Origin: Micromonospora sp. WMMD1155 | GTDB taxonomy: Bacteria > Actinomycetota > Actinomycetes > Mycobacteriales > Micromonosporaceae | Direction: 5' to 3' | DNA length: 64,000 nt | Assembly (NCBI RefSeq): GCF_029581275.1 | Contig: NZ_CP120742.1 | Span: 4,278,501-4,342,500 of the forward strand | Shown: piece after piece, positions 9,286-17,665 of the stretch | Numbering within the stretch: position 1 is the stretch's first letter | Layout: each line of letters begins with the position of its first letter | Position numbers and translations under genes: made by a program | Notes under the pieces: generated by a model | Database searches by the model: none | What the model was told of the DNA's origin: nothing | The model's input: the letters and a program-made list of their open reading frames with translations, nothing else

Positions 9286-10197
9286 TCAGGCGGTCGGCGG
9301 CGGGGTGGGCAACCGGTCGACCACGACCAGGCTGCTGCCGGGGCGCACCTCGGCGAGCAACTCCCGCTGACCGGAGCGGGTCAGCCGGATGCAGCCGTTC
9401 GTGGTGTTCTCGCCCAACTCGTCGTCATTGTGCCAGGTGTGCACGCCGATGTGCGCGCCCCGCAGCCCGGCCGGCACCGACTCCGGGTCGTCGGGCACCG
9501 ACCCGAGCGCGTAGATGTCCACGCCGCCGTAGACCGACTCCGGCGGTGGGGTGCGGCCCAGGATGAAGGTCCGTCCGAGTGGGGTCTCCTGCCCCGCCTG
9601 GCCGAGGCTGACCTCCCACGAGCGCACCGCCTTGCCGGCCCGGTACCAGGTGAGGCGGTGGACCGCGCGTTCCACCACGATCTGGTCGCGCAGCGGCACG
9701 GTGTCGAACCCGCCCGGCGGCAGCCAGGCGAGCCGCCGATTGGCCGAGGGCAGCAGGACTGCCGTCCAACCGGCGTGCCGGTCGGCGATCGGCATGGTCA
9801 GCTCCACGCCTCGGATCGTCGGTTCGAGGAAGGCACGCGGACGACCGCCGGGCGCGTCGTACGCGGCGATCCGCTTCGTCGGGTGCGCGCCCTCGGTCAG
9901 CGGCGTGGTGTCCATGGTGGCCGGGTCGGCGGGGAACCCACCGGGGGCCGGGTCGTAGTCGACCACCGGCAGTCCCGCCGGGGCGGGTGCGGCCGGGGGG
10001 ATCGACTCCTCGGCGTTCTGCTCGACGCTGCCCGGCGTCGGGTCGGCTGCCGTGACGACCCGTTCGGGGGCCGTCGAGTTCGGAGTGAGGGCCTGGTCGA
10101 TCAGCAGAGCGGTCACCAGCAGCACGGGGACGGCGATCGCTGCGGTCACCCAGACACCACGACGGCGGTACGGCTTCTTTCCGTCAAACGACACCAA
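9286..10197 (-). CDS. L,D-transpeptidase (YkuD domain)
   Basis: A 303-residue exported enzyme with a short cytoplasmic start, one membrane anchor (about residues 13-36), a Pro/Ala-rich linker and a C-terminal YkuD domain. The catalytic signature is present as a His in HIGVHTWH and the nucleophilic Cys in NTTNGCIRL. Family members form 3-3 cross-links in peptidoglycan or attach proteins to it. It is convergent with the response regulator (24 bases apart) and divergent from the haem membrane protein. Confidence 0.9.
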   Translation of the reverse strand: MVSFDGKKPYRRRGVWVTAAIAVPVLLVTALLIDQALTPNSTAPERVVTAADPTPGSVEQNAEESIPPAAPAPAGLPVVDYDPAPGGFPADPATMDTTPLTEGAHPTKRIAAYDAPGGRPRAFLEPTIRGVELTMPIADRHAGWTAVLLPSANRRLAWLPPGGFDTVPLRDQIVVERAVHRLTWYRAGKAVRSWEVSLGQAGQETPLGRTFILGRTPPPESVYGGVDIYALGSVPDDPESVPAGLRGAHIGVHTWHNDDELGENTTNGCIRLTRSGQRELLAEVRPGSSLVVVDRLPTPPPTA

Positions 10198-10428
10198 ACG
10201 ACTGTATCGGACAAAGTGCTGCTAAGTGGAGGTCCTTCCCGCACGAAATCGATAAAACGGGGTGCTCTGTGGCCCATGTGGGCGGCGCAACGCACGACGG
10301 CACCACTCGGTTCGATCTCGACCCAGAAATTTTCGGCAGTGGGTGATCCGCGCGCCCCGTCCGTCCGTACTGGATGGGGGAGCAGGGGTCGGCCGGTGGT
10401 ACGCCGCCGCGAGACGATCGAGGAGCAG

Positions 10429-12030
10429 ATGGCCCGGGCACAGCAGGACAAGAAGGCGGCCACCGTCCGGACCAGCGCCAGCAGTCGGGGGGTGCGAACC
10501 CCCTCGAGGCCGGCGGTCGGCATGCTGATCGCGTCGGCGCTCGCCGCGCTCTGGGCGGCGGTCATGCTGACCGGCGCTGGACAGAAGGCGTACGCGTACG
10601 GCTTCTTCTTCACCGAGTTCTTCGCCGGGGTGATCTCCCTGGTGGCGTTGAGCCTGACCGTGATGCTCGGTCTGCTCGCCACCGACCGGCTGGTGCTGCG
10701 CATCCCGCACCGGGTGCTGATGCAGTCGGCGCACCGCGCCACCGGTGTGCTGGGCGTGGCCGGGCTCGGATTCCACGTCCTCACCAAGGTCGCCACAGGT
10801 CGGGCGGCGGCGACCGACGCGGTGGTGCCGTTCGTCGGTGGCCGAGGGCTGTACGTCGGGCTCGGCACGGTGGCCGCCCTGCTCATGGTCAGTGTGATCT
10901 GGACCGGAATCATCCGGGCCCGCTTCGCCGACGTCGGTCCGAAGTGGCTGTGGCGCGCCCTGCACTCCGTCGCGTACCTGGCCTGGCCCTTCGCCGTGCT
11001 GCACGGCCTCAACGCCGGTCGGGCCGCAGCGCCCTGGGTGATGTTCAGCTACCTGGGCTGCATCCTGCTGGTGGTGCTGGCCCTGCTGGTGCGGCTCTCG
11101 GTCAGCCTCGGTCGGCGCAGCCGCGAACAGCACCAGGCGGCGGCGCGCAACGCCGCGATGGCCGGTCGGGCCGGTGACGCGAAGGCCGCTCGGTCGCTGC
11201 TTGCCGGGTTGGGTCGGCGCAGCAACTCCGCCGCGGAGAAGCGTCCCGCCTGGGCGGACACCACCACCGCCACCTGGGCCGCCCCGCCCGCGCGGCGCGA
11301 CCCCGAACGGTTCACCGTCCCGGTGGTGCCCGAGCCCGGCTCCCTCGTGGAGCCGACCCGGCCCAGCCGACGCCGACGCGAGGAGGAGCCGGCCGCCCGC
11401 CGCGACACCGAACGGTCGTCCCGTAGCCGCCGCGGCGAGGCGGAGCCCACCACCCGCCGGTCGCCCCGCCGCGGCGTCGAGGAGACCGACACCCGCCGAC
11501 GCGACGAGGAGGAGTTGCAGCCGGTGGCCCGGCGACGTGGCTCGCGTACCCGGGACGAGGAGGCTTCGGCCGGTCGGCGACGCGCCGAGGAGTCGGCCGC
11601 CGAGCGACCCAGCCGCCGGTCCCGCCGTGAGGACGAGGACAGCCGGTACTCGGCCCCGCCGCTGCCGACGCCCGAGCCCGAGGAGCCGTGGGACAGCCCG
11701 CGCCGGTGGCAGGCCGCCGAGCCGATCTCCGCCGGCCCGGTCTCCGCAGAGCCGATCTCCAGCAGCCCGATCTCGGCGACGCCGCGCAGCGGCAGCGGCC
11801 GGCACAGCGCGGAGGACGACCTGCCGGAGGAGCCGGACTACTGGCGTCCGCCGGCCCGGTACGTGCCGGACGAGGTGCCGCCGGTCGACGACACGCCGAC
11901 GCTGGTCGACCTGGCCTCACGTCGCGCCAAGCGGGCCGCCGGTGAGGGCCGCTCCGCCAAGCGCCGCAAGGCCAGCGCCGACGCGGTGGACGGGGCGTAC
12001 TGGGCTGGGCTGCGGGGTGAGGCGAAGTGA
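10429..12030 (+). CDS. NOX/ferric-reductase-like haem b membrane protein with long disordered tail
   Basis: The N-terminal half (about residues 35-225) has six hydrophobic segments. Two His pairs, 102/116 and 179/192, are spaced 14 and 13 residues, the bis-haem pattern of the ferric reductase/NADPH oxidase transmembrane domain. No flavin or NAD domain follows; instead the last 300 residues are low-complexity Arg/Glu/Ser-rich sequence with an AEPIS/GPVS/SSPIS repeat. The start at 10429 has AGGAG close upstream; GTG 10396 is an alternative. The stop overlaps the NuoF-like gene by 4 bases, so the missing flavin/NADH module is probably supplied in trans by that protein. Confidence 0.82.
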   Translation: MARAQQDKKAATVRTSASSRGVRTPSRPAVGMLIASALAALWAAVMLTGAGQKAYAYGFFFTEFFAGVISLVALSLTVMLGLLATDRLVLRIPHRVLMQSAHRATGVLGVAGLGFHVLTKVATGRAAATDAVVPFVGGRGLYVGLGTVAALLMVSVIWTGIIRARFADVGPKWLWRALHSVAYLAWPFAVLHGLNAGRAAAPWVMFSYLGCILLVVLALLVRLSVSLGRRSREQHQAAARNAAMAGRAGDAKAARSLLAGLGRRSNSAAEKRPAWADTTTATWAAPPARRDPERFTVPVVPEPGSLVEPTRPSRRRREEEPAARRDTERSSRSRRGEAEPTTRRSPRRGVEETDTRRRDEEELQPVARRRGSRTRDEEASAGRRRAEESAAERPSRRSRREDEDSRYSAPPLPTPEPEEPWDSPRRWQAAEPISAGPVSAEPISSSPISATPRSGSGRHSAEDDLPEEPDYWRPPARYVPDEVPPVDDTPTLVDLASRRAKRAAGEGRSAKRRKASADAVDGAYWAGLRGEAK

Positions 12031-13493
12031 TGCGGACGGCTGTGCCACCGGTCGCCTGCGTGGGCGAGCCGCGGCTGACCGCCGGCTTCGCCGAGTACGG
12101 TCGGCTCGACCTGGCCGCCCACGAGGAGGTGCACGGCCCGATCGGCCCGATGGAGCCGGCGCAGCTGCTCCGGCTCGCCGAGGGCATGCAGCTCAAGGGC
12201 AAGGGCGGGGCGGGTTTCCCGTTCGCCCGCAAGATGCGGGCCGTGCTGGAGTCCTGCGAACGGCAGGACCTCGCCGCCGTCGTGGTGGTCAACGCCACCG
12301 AGGGTGAGCCGGCCAGCTGGAAGGACAAGGTGCTGCTGACCCGGGCACCGCACCTGATCCTGGACGGCGCGGCGCTGGCCGCGTACGCGCTGGACGCCGA
12401 CGAGATCGTCATCGGGGTGGCCGACGACGGGGTCGGCAAGGACTCGCTGATGGAGGCCCTCGATGAGCGCCGGATGCCGGTGATGACGACGATCGTCACC
12501 GTGCCGCACCGGTTCATCTCCGGTGAGGGCGGCGCGCTCGTCAACGGGATCAACGGGCTGCCGCACATCCCACCCGGCACCAAGAAGCGTTCCAGCGACT
12601 CCGGGGTCAGCGGCCTGCCCACCCTGCTGTCCAACGCCGAGACGTACGCCCAGCTCGCGATCGGTGCGCGACTCGGCCCGTACGAGTACGCGGCGCTCGG
12701 CACCGACGACGAGCCGGGCACGGTGCTGCTCACCGTGACCGGCGCGGCCGGTCGACCGGCCGTGGTGGAGTGCACCGCAGGCATGCCGCTGCGCGACGTC
12801 CTGGACCTGTGCGAGGTCCCGGACGTGCAGGGCATCCTGATGGGCGGCTACCACGGCAAGTGGATCACCCCGGAGGCGGCGGAGAAGGCAGAGGTGTCCC
12901 GCAGGGGTCTGGCCGCGGTCGGCGGCACCCTCGGCGCGGGCATCATCATCCCGGTCGGTGTCGACACCTGCCCGCTCGGCGAGGCCGCGCAGGTGGTGCG
13001 TTACCTGGCCGGGGAGTCCGCCGGCCAGTGCGGACCGTGCAAGATGGGCCTGCCGGATCTGGCCCGCGCGGTGGACCTGGCGGTCGCCGGTAGCCAACCG
13101 GCGGACGTGGTGCGGGCCGCCGCCGGCGAGGTGAGGGGCCGGGGTGCGTGCAGTCACCCGGACGGCACCGCCCGGTTCGCGCTCTCCGCGATCGAGGTCT
13201 TCGCCGAGGACCTGCGGCTGCACAGCACCGGCGACGGTTGCGGCCGACGGGTCAAGGGCGTGATGGGGCTGCCGGGCGCACCGGACGCGAACCCGCAGAA
13301 GCTCACCCTGGACTGGTCGCGGTGCGACGGGCACGGGCTCTGCGCGCACGTCGTACCGGACTTCATCCGGCTGGACGCGAACGGATACCCGGCCTTCCCG
13401 GCCACCCCCGTGCCGACCTGGCTGCGGGAGGGGGCGCTGAAGGCGGTCAAGGTCTGCCCCGAGTTGGCCCTCCGACTCGCCAAGGCCGAGTAG
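12027..13493 (+). CDS. NuoF-like NADH:FMN/Fe-S protein fused to a C-terminal ferredoxin
   Basis: A 488-residue protein with the FMN/NADH loop GKGGAGFPFARK (about residues 56-67), the acidic NATEGEPASWKD segment, an SLBB-like region and the cluster-binding domain ESAGQCGPCKMG...ACSH. In complex I the cluster is held by four Cys; here the first is Ala332, leaving Cys335, Cys338 and Cys375. A monocluster ferredoxin follows (Cys433, Cys439, Cys477 in CDGHGLC and VCPE), of the three-Cys [3Fe-4S] type. It should accept electrons from NADH and pass them on, probably to the haem protein encoded upstream with a 4-base overlap. Confidence 0.85.
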   Translation: MMRTAVPPVACVGEPRLTAGFAEYGRLDLAAHEEVHGPIGPMEPAQLLRLAEGMQLKGKGGAGFPFARKMRAVLESCERQDLAAVVVVNATEGEPASWKDKVLLTRAPHLILDGAALAAYALDADEIVIGVADDGVGKDSLMEALDERRMPVMTTIVTVPHRFISGEGGALVNGINGLPHIPPGTKKRSSDSGVSGLPTLLSNAETYAQLAIGARLGPYEYAALGTDDEPGTVLLTVTGAAGRPAVVECTAGMPLRDVLDLCEVPDVQGILMGGYHGKWITPEAAEKAEVSRRGLAAVGGTLGAGIIIPVGVDTCPLGEAAQVVRYLAGESAGQCGPCKMGLPDLARAVDLAVAGSQPADVVRAAAGEVRGRGACSHPDGTARFALSAIEVFAEDLRLHSTGDGCGRRVKGVMGLPGAPDANPQKLTLDWSRCDGHGLCAHVVPDFIRLDANGYPAFPATPVPTWLREGALKAVKVCPELALRLAKAE

Positions 13494-13545
13494 GTAGGCC
13501 CCAGGTCCAGCAACGGTCCCTTCCGGACCGGAGACGGAGAAGCGG

Positions 13546-14211
13546 ATGCGGATCAGCAGGACGTGGACGGCGGCCGGGCAGCTGCGCCGCTGGACAGCGG
13601 CCGGACCGGTACGTCGTGGCGCCACCGCTGGGGCGCTCGTGGTGGCCCTGTTCGGCGTCGCCGCCTGCACCGGCACCGCGCCGGGCGGACCCACCGCCGC
13701 CGGATCGGCCCCGGCCTCGACCGGTGCCGCACCGACCGCGACACCGTCCCCGCCGACCGCCTCGCCCACCCCGACCGGCGGACCGCCGGCCGCCGCGGCG
13801 CAGGTCCCGGACGTCCTGCGCTTCACCGGGACCACCCTCACCGGTGCGGCGTTCGACGCGGCGCAGCTCGCCGGCAAGCCGGTGGTGCTGTGGTTCTGGG
13901 CGCCGTGGTGCGCCACCTGCGCCAGTCAGGCGTGGACGGTGGCCGAGATCGCGCCGAAGTACCGGGACACCGTGCCGATAGTCGGCGTCGCCGGGCTGGG
14001 CGAGCAGCGGGCGATGAAGGAGTTCGTCACCGAGTTCGAGCTCGCCGGGACGACCCAGGTCGACGACCGCAAGGGTGCGCTCTGGAAGCGGTTCAAGGTG
14101 ACCGAGCAGAGCATCTTCGTGATCATCGACCGGACCGGTGCTGTGGTCCACCAGGGCTTCCTGGACGGTGAGGCGCTCAGCGCCCGCGTCGCCGCCCTGG
14201 CCGGGGCGTGA
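13546..14211 (+). CDS. TlpA-type thioredoxin lipoprotein
   Basis: A 221-residue exported protein: basic N-terminus, hydrophobic stretch and lipobox GVAAC with Cys41 as the lipidation site, then a Pro/Thr linker and a thioredoxin fold (about 85-221). The active site is WCATC (Cys122, Cys125), followed by a TlpA-like VPIVGVAGLG segment. It should act outside the membrane as a thiol reductant or oxidant. The start has a GGAG site upstream. Its stop overlaps the GTG of the CcdA-like gene, which is its probable electron donor. Confidence 0.9.
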   Translation: MRISRTWTAAGQLRRWTAAGPVRRGATAGALVVALFGVAACTGTAPGGPTAAGSAPASTGAAPTATPSPPTASPTPTGGPPAAAAQVPDVLRFTGTTLTGAAFDAAQLAGKPVVLWFWAPWCATCASQAWTVAEIAPKYRDTVPIVGVAGLGEQRAMKEFVTEFELAGTTQVDDRKGALWKRFKVTEQSIFVIIDRTGAVVHQGFLDGEALSARVAALAGA

Positions 14212-15101
14212 CCGCCGCGCTGCTGCTCGCGCTGACCGCCGGCATGCTCGGCGCGGTCAACCCGTGCGGCTTCGCGCTGCTGCCCGCGTACCTCTCGCTG
14301 TTGGTCGCCGGAGCGTCGGACACTCGCGGCGCGGTCGGCCGCGCGCTCACCGCGGCGGCCGGGCTGACAGTGGGGTACGTGCTGGTCTTCGGCGCGTTCG
14401 GCCTGGCGCTCGCGCCGCTGGCCGGCTGGCTGCGGCCCCGCCTGCCGTGGCTGACCGTGACCCTCGGTGTGCTGCTGGTGCTGGCCGGTTGCTGGCTGCT
14501 CGCCGGACGGCGACTGCCCACCCTCGGCCGGTCGGCCCGAGCGCCCCGGCTGACCCGGTCCTGGCCGTCGATGGCCCTGTTCGGCGCGGCCTACGCGTTG
14601 GCGTCGCTCGGCTGTGCCATCGCCCCGTTCCTGGCCATCGTGGTGACCAGCCTCCAGGCCGGTTCGACCGGGCGTGGGCTGGCGCTGTTCGGGGCGTACG
14701 CCCTCGGGATGGGTCTGGTGGTCGCGGTCGCCGCGCTCGGGGTGGCGCTGCTGCGCGACGGGCTGGTGGCGCGGCTGCGCGTCGCCGGGGCGTTGGTGCC
14801 CCGGCTCAGCGGTCTGATGCTGCTGGTGGCCGGTGGTTACGTCGCGTGGTACGGCTGGTACGAGCTACGGCTGGCCGCCGGCCGCCGCGACGCCCTGCAC
14901 GATCCGGTCATCCGAACGGCCGCCCAGGTTCAGCGAGCCCTGGCCGACACTGTGGATCGGGCCGGCCCAACGGTTCTGCTGGCCGCCCTGGCCCTGCTCC
15001 TCCTGACCGCGCTCCTGGCGAAGCGCGCCCCCCACCGCCCGCCCCCAGCCTCCGTCGATCATGACGTTAGCGCCCCGACACGCCGGGGTGACGGGCGATA
15101 A
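14208..15101 (+). CDS. CcdA/DsbD-type transmembrane thiol-disulfide transporter
   Basis: A 297-residue membrane protein with about six helices. The two redox cysteines lie in the conserved NPCGFALLPAYLS (Cys20) and SLGCAIAPF (Cys136) helices. CcdA proteins carry reducing equivalents from cytoplasmic thioredoxin to extracytoplasmic partners such as TlpA/ResA. The 4-base overlap with the TlpA-like gene supports that pairing. The C-terminus is a variable Ala/Pro/Arg-rich tail whose last codons lie in a long inverted repeat. Confidence 0.9.
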   Translation: MTAALLLALTAGMLGAVNPCGFALLPAYLSLLVAGASDTRGAVGRALTAAAGLTVGYVLVFGAFGLALAPLAGWLRPRLPWLTVTLGVLLVLAGCWLLAGRRLPTLGRSARAPRLTRSWPSMALFGAAYALASLGCAIAPFLAIVVTSLQAGSTGRGLALFGAYALGMGLVVAVAALGVALLRDGLVARLRVAGALVPRLSGLMLLVAGGYVAWYGWYELRLAAGRRDALHDPVIRTAAQVQRALADTVDRAGPTVLLAALALLLLTALLAKRAPHRPPPASVDHDVSAPTRRGDGR

Positions 15102-15113
15102 CGTCATGATCGA
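15055..15113. terminator. 21-bp inverted repeat at the ccdA 3' end
   Basis: Arms at 15055-15075 and 15093-15113 match at 20 of 21 positions around a 17-base spacer. The right arm contains the ccdA stop codon and the repeat lies between convergent ccdA and serS, so it can serve as a bidirectional terminator. No U-tract follows, as is usual in actinobacteria. Confidence 0.7.
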
Positions 15114-15185
15114 CCGCCGGAACGGGCTGCGGAGCTGAGGGCGGCGGGGCTGGTGCGATCCGCACCAACCCCGCCGCCGACTGAT

Positions 15186-16472
15186 TCAGCGCAGGGGCGT
15201 CAGCCGGTCGGTGCCCAGGCGCTCCTGGAGGACCTTCGGGACCAGGACGCTGCCGTCGGCCTGCTGGTACTGCTCCAGGATGGCCGGGAAGAGCCGGCTG
15301 GTGGCCAGCGCGGAACCGTTGAGCGTGTGCACGAAACGGGTCTGCTTGCCGCCCGGCTCGCGGTAGCGGATGGCGGCCCGACGCGCCTGGTAGTCACCGG
15401 CCCAGGAGACCGACGACACCTCCTTGTACTTCCCGGTGCTCGGCATCCACACCTCGATGTCGAGCGTCTTCTTCATCGAGGCGCTGGCGTCGCCGGCCGA
15501 GAGCAGCGTGCGCTGGTAGTGCAGGCCCAGCCCTTCGACCAGGCTCTCCGCGTGGGCGAGCATCTCCTCCAGCGCGGCGTCGGCCTGCTCCGGAAGGGTG
15601 AACTGGAAGATCTCCACCTTGTTGAACTGGTGGCCCCGCACGGTGCCGCGCTCGTCCGAGTGCGAGCCGGCCGACTCCCGCCGGTAGCACGGCGTGTACG
15701 CGAACGCCTTCAGCGGCAGCTTCGGCGTCTCCAGGATCTCGTCCTGGTACGCGCCGAGGATCGCCGTCTCCGACGTCGGCAGCAGGAACTGGCCGCGCGG
15801 GGCGGACGCCGAGTCGAGGTGGTAGACGTCGTCGTAGAACTTGGGGAACTGCCCGGCGGCGAAGCCGGCCGAGTCCAGCAGCAGGTGCGGCGGGAGCAGG
15901 AACTCGTAACCGGCCCGGATGTGCTGGTCGACGAAGTAGTTGAGCAGCGCCCACTCCAGCCGGGCGCCGATGCCGGTGTAGATCCAGAAGCCGGACCCAC
16001 CGAGCTTGACCCCGCGCTCGTAGTCGACCAGGCCCAGCGCCCGGCTCAGCTCCACGTGGTCGCGGACCTTCTCGATCACCGGCGGCTCGCCGAAGGTCTT
16101 CACGACCTGGTTGGCTTCCTTGCCGCCGGCCACGACGTCGTCGCTGGGCAGGTTGGGCAGCTCGCTCATCGCGTCGCGCAGTCGGGCCTGCACCTCGTCG
16201 AGCTGGGACTCCAGGTCGGCGAGCTGCCGACGTTCGGCATCCGGTGCGACGACCTGCGGCTCCTCGCCGGCACGCAACGCCTGCGCGTACGCCCGGGCCT
16301 CCGCCTTGCGACGTTGCCGCTCGGCGTCGATCTCCGTGATCAGTGCGCGTCGTTCCTGGTCGAGCCGCTGGATCTCGTCCAGGGATCGGGTGACCTCGGC
16401 GGGATCCAGTCGCTTCGCCAGCGCGGTCGCCACCGCCTCGCGATCCTTCCGGATCAACTCCATGTCGAGCAT
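15186..16472 (-). CDS. serS: Seryl-tRNA synthetase, divergent class II type
   Basis: A 428-residue enzyme with the N-terminal antiparallel coiled coil that binds tRNA (about residues 30-100) and a class II core. Motif 2 is present in YRRESAGSHSDERGTVRGHQ, and the VHTLNGSALATSRLFPAILE block stands at motif 3. In the actinobacterial and E. coli enzymes I know, motif 3 reads like LNGTLCAVPRT or LNGSGLAVGRT, and the serine-pocket region also differs here. The start MLDMELI is the conserved N-terminus. It charges tRNA-Ser with serine; it could be the housekeeping enzyme of this lineage or a second, resistance-type SerRS. Confidence 0.88.
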   Translation of the reverse strand: MLDMELIRKDREAVATALAKRLDPAEVTRSLDEIQRLDQERRALITEIDAERQRRKAEARAYAQALRAGEEPQVVAPDAERRQLADLESQLDEVQARLRDAMSELPNLPSDDVVAGGKEANQVVKTFGEPPVIEKVRDHVELSRALGLVDYERGVKLGGSGFWIYTGIGARLEWALLNYFVDQHIRAGYEFLLPPHLLLDSAGFAAGQFPKFYDDVYHLDSASAPRGQFLLPTSETAILGAYQDEILETPKLPLKAFAYTPCYRRESAGSHSDERGTVRGHQFNKVEIFQFTLPEQADAALEEMLAHAESLVEGLGLHYQRTLLSAGDASASMKKTLDIEVWMPSTGKYKEVSSVSWAGDYQARRAAIRYREPGGKQTRFVHTLNGSALATSRLFPAILEQYQQADGSVLVPKVLQERLGTDRLTPLR

Positions 16473-16557
16473 GCTGCTCCGTACGCCTCCGTCCGGGGTC
16501 ACAGGTGAACCACCAGATGCTACCGTCGCGGCCCCGTCGGGCCGGGACGGGGAGGTT

Positions 16558-17631
16558 CTACAGCCGGATCGGCATCAGCACCGAGTAGGTGTCCGCGTCG
16601 TCCGTCCGGCGTACGGCCAGCGGGGCGATCGGCCCGTCCAACTCCAGCACCAGTTGCGACGCGCCGGTCGCGTTCAACGCGTCCAGCAGGTAGCCGCCGT
16701 CCACCCCGACCCGCAGCGTGTCCGAGGTCAGCTCGCTGTCGGGGAGCAGCCGCAGGACACCGGCGTCGTCGACGCCGAGCACGGTGACCGTCCGCGCCGT
16801 GCCGTCGTGGTCGCGGGCGACGGTGGGCGCCGCCGGGTCGGACAGCGCGGCGCGCAGCGCCGCCACGTCCACCGGGATGCGACGGGCGGTGGGCCGCTCG
16901 CCGACGGCCTGGCGCACCAGTCGGCGGTAGTCCGGGAAATCGTACGGCAGGGCGGTGCCGGTCAGCGTCCGTCCGGCCACCAGCACCCGCAGGTCCGCGC
17001 CCGCCACGGTCAGCCGTACCGGCCGGGCGTCGGCGGCGGTGAGCAGCACCCGGACCTGGTCGACGAGGTCGACGGGGGCGAACGCCCGCACCGGGGGACC
17101 GTCGACGTCGGCCCCGGCCCGGGCCAGCGCGAGCCGGTACCGGTCGGTGGCGACCAGCCGCACGCCGTCGGACTCCACGTCGAGCAGCACGCCGGAGAGC
17201 ATCGGCAGCTCCGGGTCCGTGCCGACGGCGAAGCGCACCGCGTCGAGCGCGGCGGCCAGGTCGGCGGGGGAGAGCAGCAGCGTGGTGCTGGTCGGCGGGG
17301 TCGGGTCGACGAGTGCCCGCAGCCGGGTCACCTCACGGCGGGCGTCGGCGAGCCCGTCGACCAGCCGACGCAGGTGCGTGTCGAGCAGCCGGTGCACCGC
17401 CGTCGGCTCGGCGCGTACCGCGGCGGCGATCTCCGGAACCGGCATGCCGATGCGGCGCAGCCCGGCCACCAGGCGGGCCGGCGCGACCTGCTCGTCGGTG
17501 TACCAGCGGTAGCCGGTCACCGGGTCGACCAGCGCCGGTTGCAGCACCCCCGCCGAGTCGTAGAAGCGCAGCGCGCTGACCGTCAGACCACTGGCCCGGG
17601 CCAGCTCACCGATGCTGTGCAGGTCGCTCAC
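16558..17631 (-). CDS. MerR-family regulator fused to DNA polymerase III beta-clamp-like domains
   Basis: Residues 1-75 are a MerR-type winged helix (SIGELARASGLTVSALRFYD, then GYRWY and a LRRIGMPVPEI helix), followed by a helical linker to about 115. The remaining 240 residues resemble the central and C-terminal domains of the sliding clamp (LLLSPADLAAALDAVRFAV, VLLDVESDGVRLVATDRYRLA, LPYDFPDYRRLV, ending in SVLMPIRL, similar to the clamp C-terminus). AGGGGGGAGG lies 9 bases before GTG 17631 and directly abuts ATG 17640, so I prefer GTG. The ligand and targets are unknown; the clamp fold may serve as a dimeric sensor. Confidence 0.85.
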   Translation of the reverse strand: MSDLHSIGELARASGLTVSALRFYDSAGVLQPALVDPVTGYRWYTDEQVAPARLVAGLRRIGMPVPEIAAAVRAEPTAVHRLLDTHLRRLVDGLADARREVTRLRALVDPTPPTSTTLLLSPADLAAALDAVRFAVGTDPELPMLSGVLLDVESDGVRLVATDRYRLALARAGADVDGPPVRAFAPVDLVDQVRVLLTAADARPVRLTVAGADLRVLVAGRTLTGTALPYDFPDYRRLVRQAVGERPTARRIPVDVAALRAALSDPAAPTVARDHDGTARTVTVLGVDDAGVLRLLPDSELTSDTLRVGVDGGYLLDALNATGASQLVLELDGPIAPLAVRRTDDADTYSVLMPIRL

Positions 17632-17665
17632 GCCGGGCATCCTCCCCCCTCGACCCGGTCGAGGG

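Noticed and set aside
9430..10428. Long N-terminal extension of the haem protein frame
   Set aside because: The extra 333 codons overlap the L,D-transpeptidase on the other strand and have no ribosome-binding site; the conserved protein begins after 10396-10429.
15153..16508. 451-codon open frame antisense to serS
   Set aside because: It lies entirely over the SerRS gene and is rich in Arg, Gly, Val and Leu runs with no domain signature.
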